Shown here: piece by piece, positions 63,207 to 64,000 of the stretch
Position numbering within the stretch: the stretch's first letter is position 1
Layout: every line of letters begins with the position of its first letter
Source of the DNA: Streptomyces sp. NBC_01717
Lineage (GTDB): Bacteria; Actinomycetota; Actinomycetes; Streptomycetales; Streptomycetaceae
Assembly (NCBI RefSeq): GCF_036248255.1
Contig: NZ_CP109178.1
Span: 6,510,001 to 6,574,000 of the forward strand
Direction: 5' to 3'
DNA: 64,000 bases
Notes under the pieces: generated by a model
Databases searched by the model: none
What the model was told of the DNA's origin: nothing
The model's input: the letters and a program-made list of their open reading frames with translations, nothing else
Translations under genes and position numbers: made by a program

Positions 63207-64000
63207 GTGCGCTACAGCATCCTCGGCACCACGCAGGCACTCCACGACGACGGCACGACCGTCGCCATCGGTGGGGCGCGGCTGCGCGCCCTGCTGACCG
63301 TTCTCGCGCTGAGCCCCGGCCGTGTGGTCCCGGCCGCGGTGCTCGTCGACGAGGTGTGGGACGGCGAGCCGCCCGCCGACGCGGTGGGTGCCCTGCAGGC
63401 GCTCGTCGGCCGGCTCCGGCGGGTTCTCGGCCATGAGGCCATCGCCTCCGCCGAGAGCGGCTACCGGCTTGCCGCCGATCCCGACGCGGTCGACCTGCAC
63501 CGCTTCGACCGGCTCACGGGGGAGGGGGTGCGGGCCCTGGACGCGGGCGATCCGGCCGAGGCCGTCACCGTCCTCGACGATGCGCTCGCCCTGTGGCGGG
63601 GCCCGGTCCTCGCCGATCTGCCCGACCGCGGCGCCGTCGCCGCCCGCTGGACGGCCCGCCGACTGGACGCCCGGCGCACCCGGCTCGCCGCGGCGCTGGC
63701 GCTGGGCCGCGCCGACGAGGTCCTGCCGGAACTGGTCGCGCTCTGCGCCGACCACCCGATAGACGAACCGCTCCAGGCGCTGCGCCTGCGGGCGCTGCGG
63801 GACGCCGGACGTACGGCGCAGGCATTGGCGGCGTACGAGGAGGTACGCACCGTACTCGCCGACCGCCTCGGCACGGACCCGGGCCCCGAACTGCGGTCTC
63901 TGCACGCGGAGTTGCTTCGCCAGGAACCGGCGCGGGCGCCGTCGAACCGAGCGGCCGGACAAGGCCGGGCGCCCGCGCCGGGCCGCACGTCCGGGCTCGA
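63207..64000 (+). CDS. AfsR/SARP-family transcriptional regulator, N-terminal part (runs off the right edge)
   Basis: At least 264 residues. N-terminal OmpR-like winged helix (ARLRALLTVLALSPGRVVPA, then AVLVDEVWDGEPPADAVGAL and LQALVGRLRRVLG) and a bacterial transcriptional activation domain BTAD (residues about 95-240, VLDDALALWRGPVLADLPD and PLQALRLRALRDAGRTAQAL). The frame is still open at the edge in a Pro/Ala-rich linker, suggesting a large AfsR-type protein with NB-ARC or AAA domain beyond. Activates secondary-metabolite genes. GTG start after AGGGG. Confidence 0.9.
   Translation, partial: MRYSILGTTQALHDDGTTVAIGGARLRALLTVLALSPGRVVPAAVLVDEVWDGEPPADAVGALQALVGRLRRVLGHEAIASAESGYRLAADPDAVDLHRFDRLTGEGVRALDAGDPAEAVTVLDDALALWRGPVLADLPDRGAVAARWTARRLDARRTRLAAALALGRADEVLPELVALCADHPIDEPLQALRLRALRDAGRTAQALAAYEEVRTVLADRLGTDPGPELRSLHAELLRQEPARAPSNRAAGQGRAPAPGRTSGL

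Overview
The window is a high-GC actinobacterial chromosome segment that reads as Streptomyces. Third codon positions are strongly G/C, GTG and TTG starts are common, and lipoprotein and twin-arginine (Tat) signals are frequent. It carries a gamma-butyrolactone synthase/receptor pair, a perfect CebR operator beside cellulases, DmdR/IdeR-type iron boxes and an AfsR/SARP-type regulator. No insertion sequence, prophage, tRNA or CRISPR array was seen.

Layout. 1-1.3 kb: the end of an ABC-2 exporter operon. 1.4-4.6 kb: a hydratase / zinc alcohol dehydrogenase / short-chain dehydrogenase operon with a KstR-type operator on its promoter, which suggests sterol side-chain or related acyl-CoA beta-oxidation. 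4.6-7.6 kb: an unknown 460-aa protein with a 57-aa companion, diverging from an iron-box-controlled siderophore-binding lipoprotein. 7.7-15 kb: housekeeping genes (Nif3-like, zinc-ribbon, RNase H/phosphatase, KDPG aldolase, YaaA, RNB nuclease, TetR) and the RNase P RNA gene. 15.5-18 kb: a decayed FG-GAP fragment beside an intact DUF1906/FG-GAP secreted protein. 18.1-20.1 kb: a three-gene operon for a MauE-like membrane protein, a Tat-exported protein and a very cysteine-rich double-psi-barrel protein. 20.3-25.4 kb: an alpha/beta hydrolase, an archease-CapA-RtcB operon and a luciferase-like oxidoreductase.

25.6-34 kb is a cellulose-degradation cluster. A CebR operator precedes a GH10 xylanase pseudogene whose catalytic domain is deleted, then intact GH48, GH12 and GH6 cellulases, each ending in fibronectin III plus CBM3. 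Together they supply a reducing-end processive enzyme, an endoglucanase and a non-reducing-end exocellulase. 34-46.9 kb: two divergent unknown genes, a glycosyltransferase, a beta-lactamase-like hydrolase, a butyrolactone locus (receptor, AfsA-type synthase, epimerase), PhzF, SDR, PhoD, Gfo/Idh/MocA and a Bcr/CflA exporter. 46.9-52.6 kb: a membrane-anchored unknown, an Rsm22-like methyltransferase, dimethylargininase, a primase/polymerase-domain protein and a lipoprotein.

52.4-57.8 kb is an iron-acquisition block: efeO-efeB-efeU with an iron box, and a heme oxygenase with another. The rest is methionine aminopeptidase, a major facilitator exporter, an F420:NADPH oxidoreductase, a site-2-type protease and a SARP-like regulator running off the right edge. 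All functional calls come from reading motifs and context; no database search was run.
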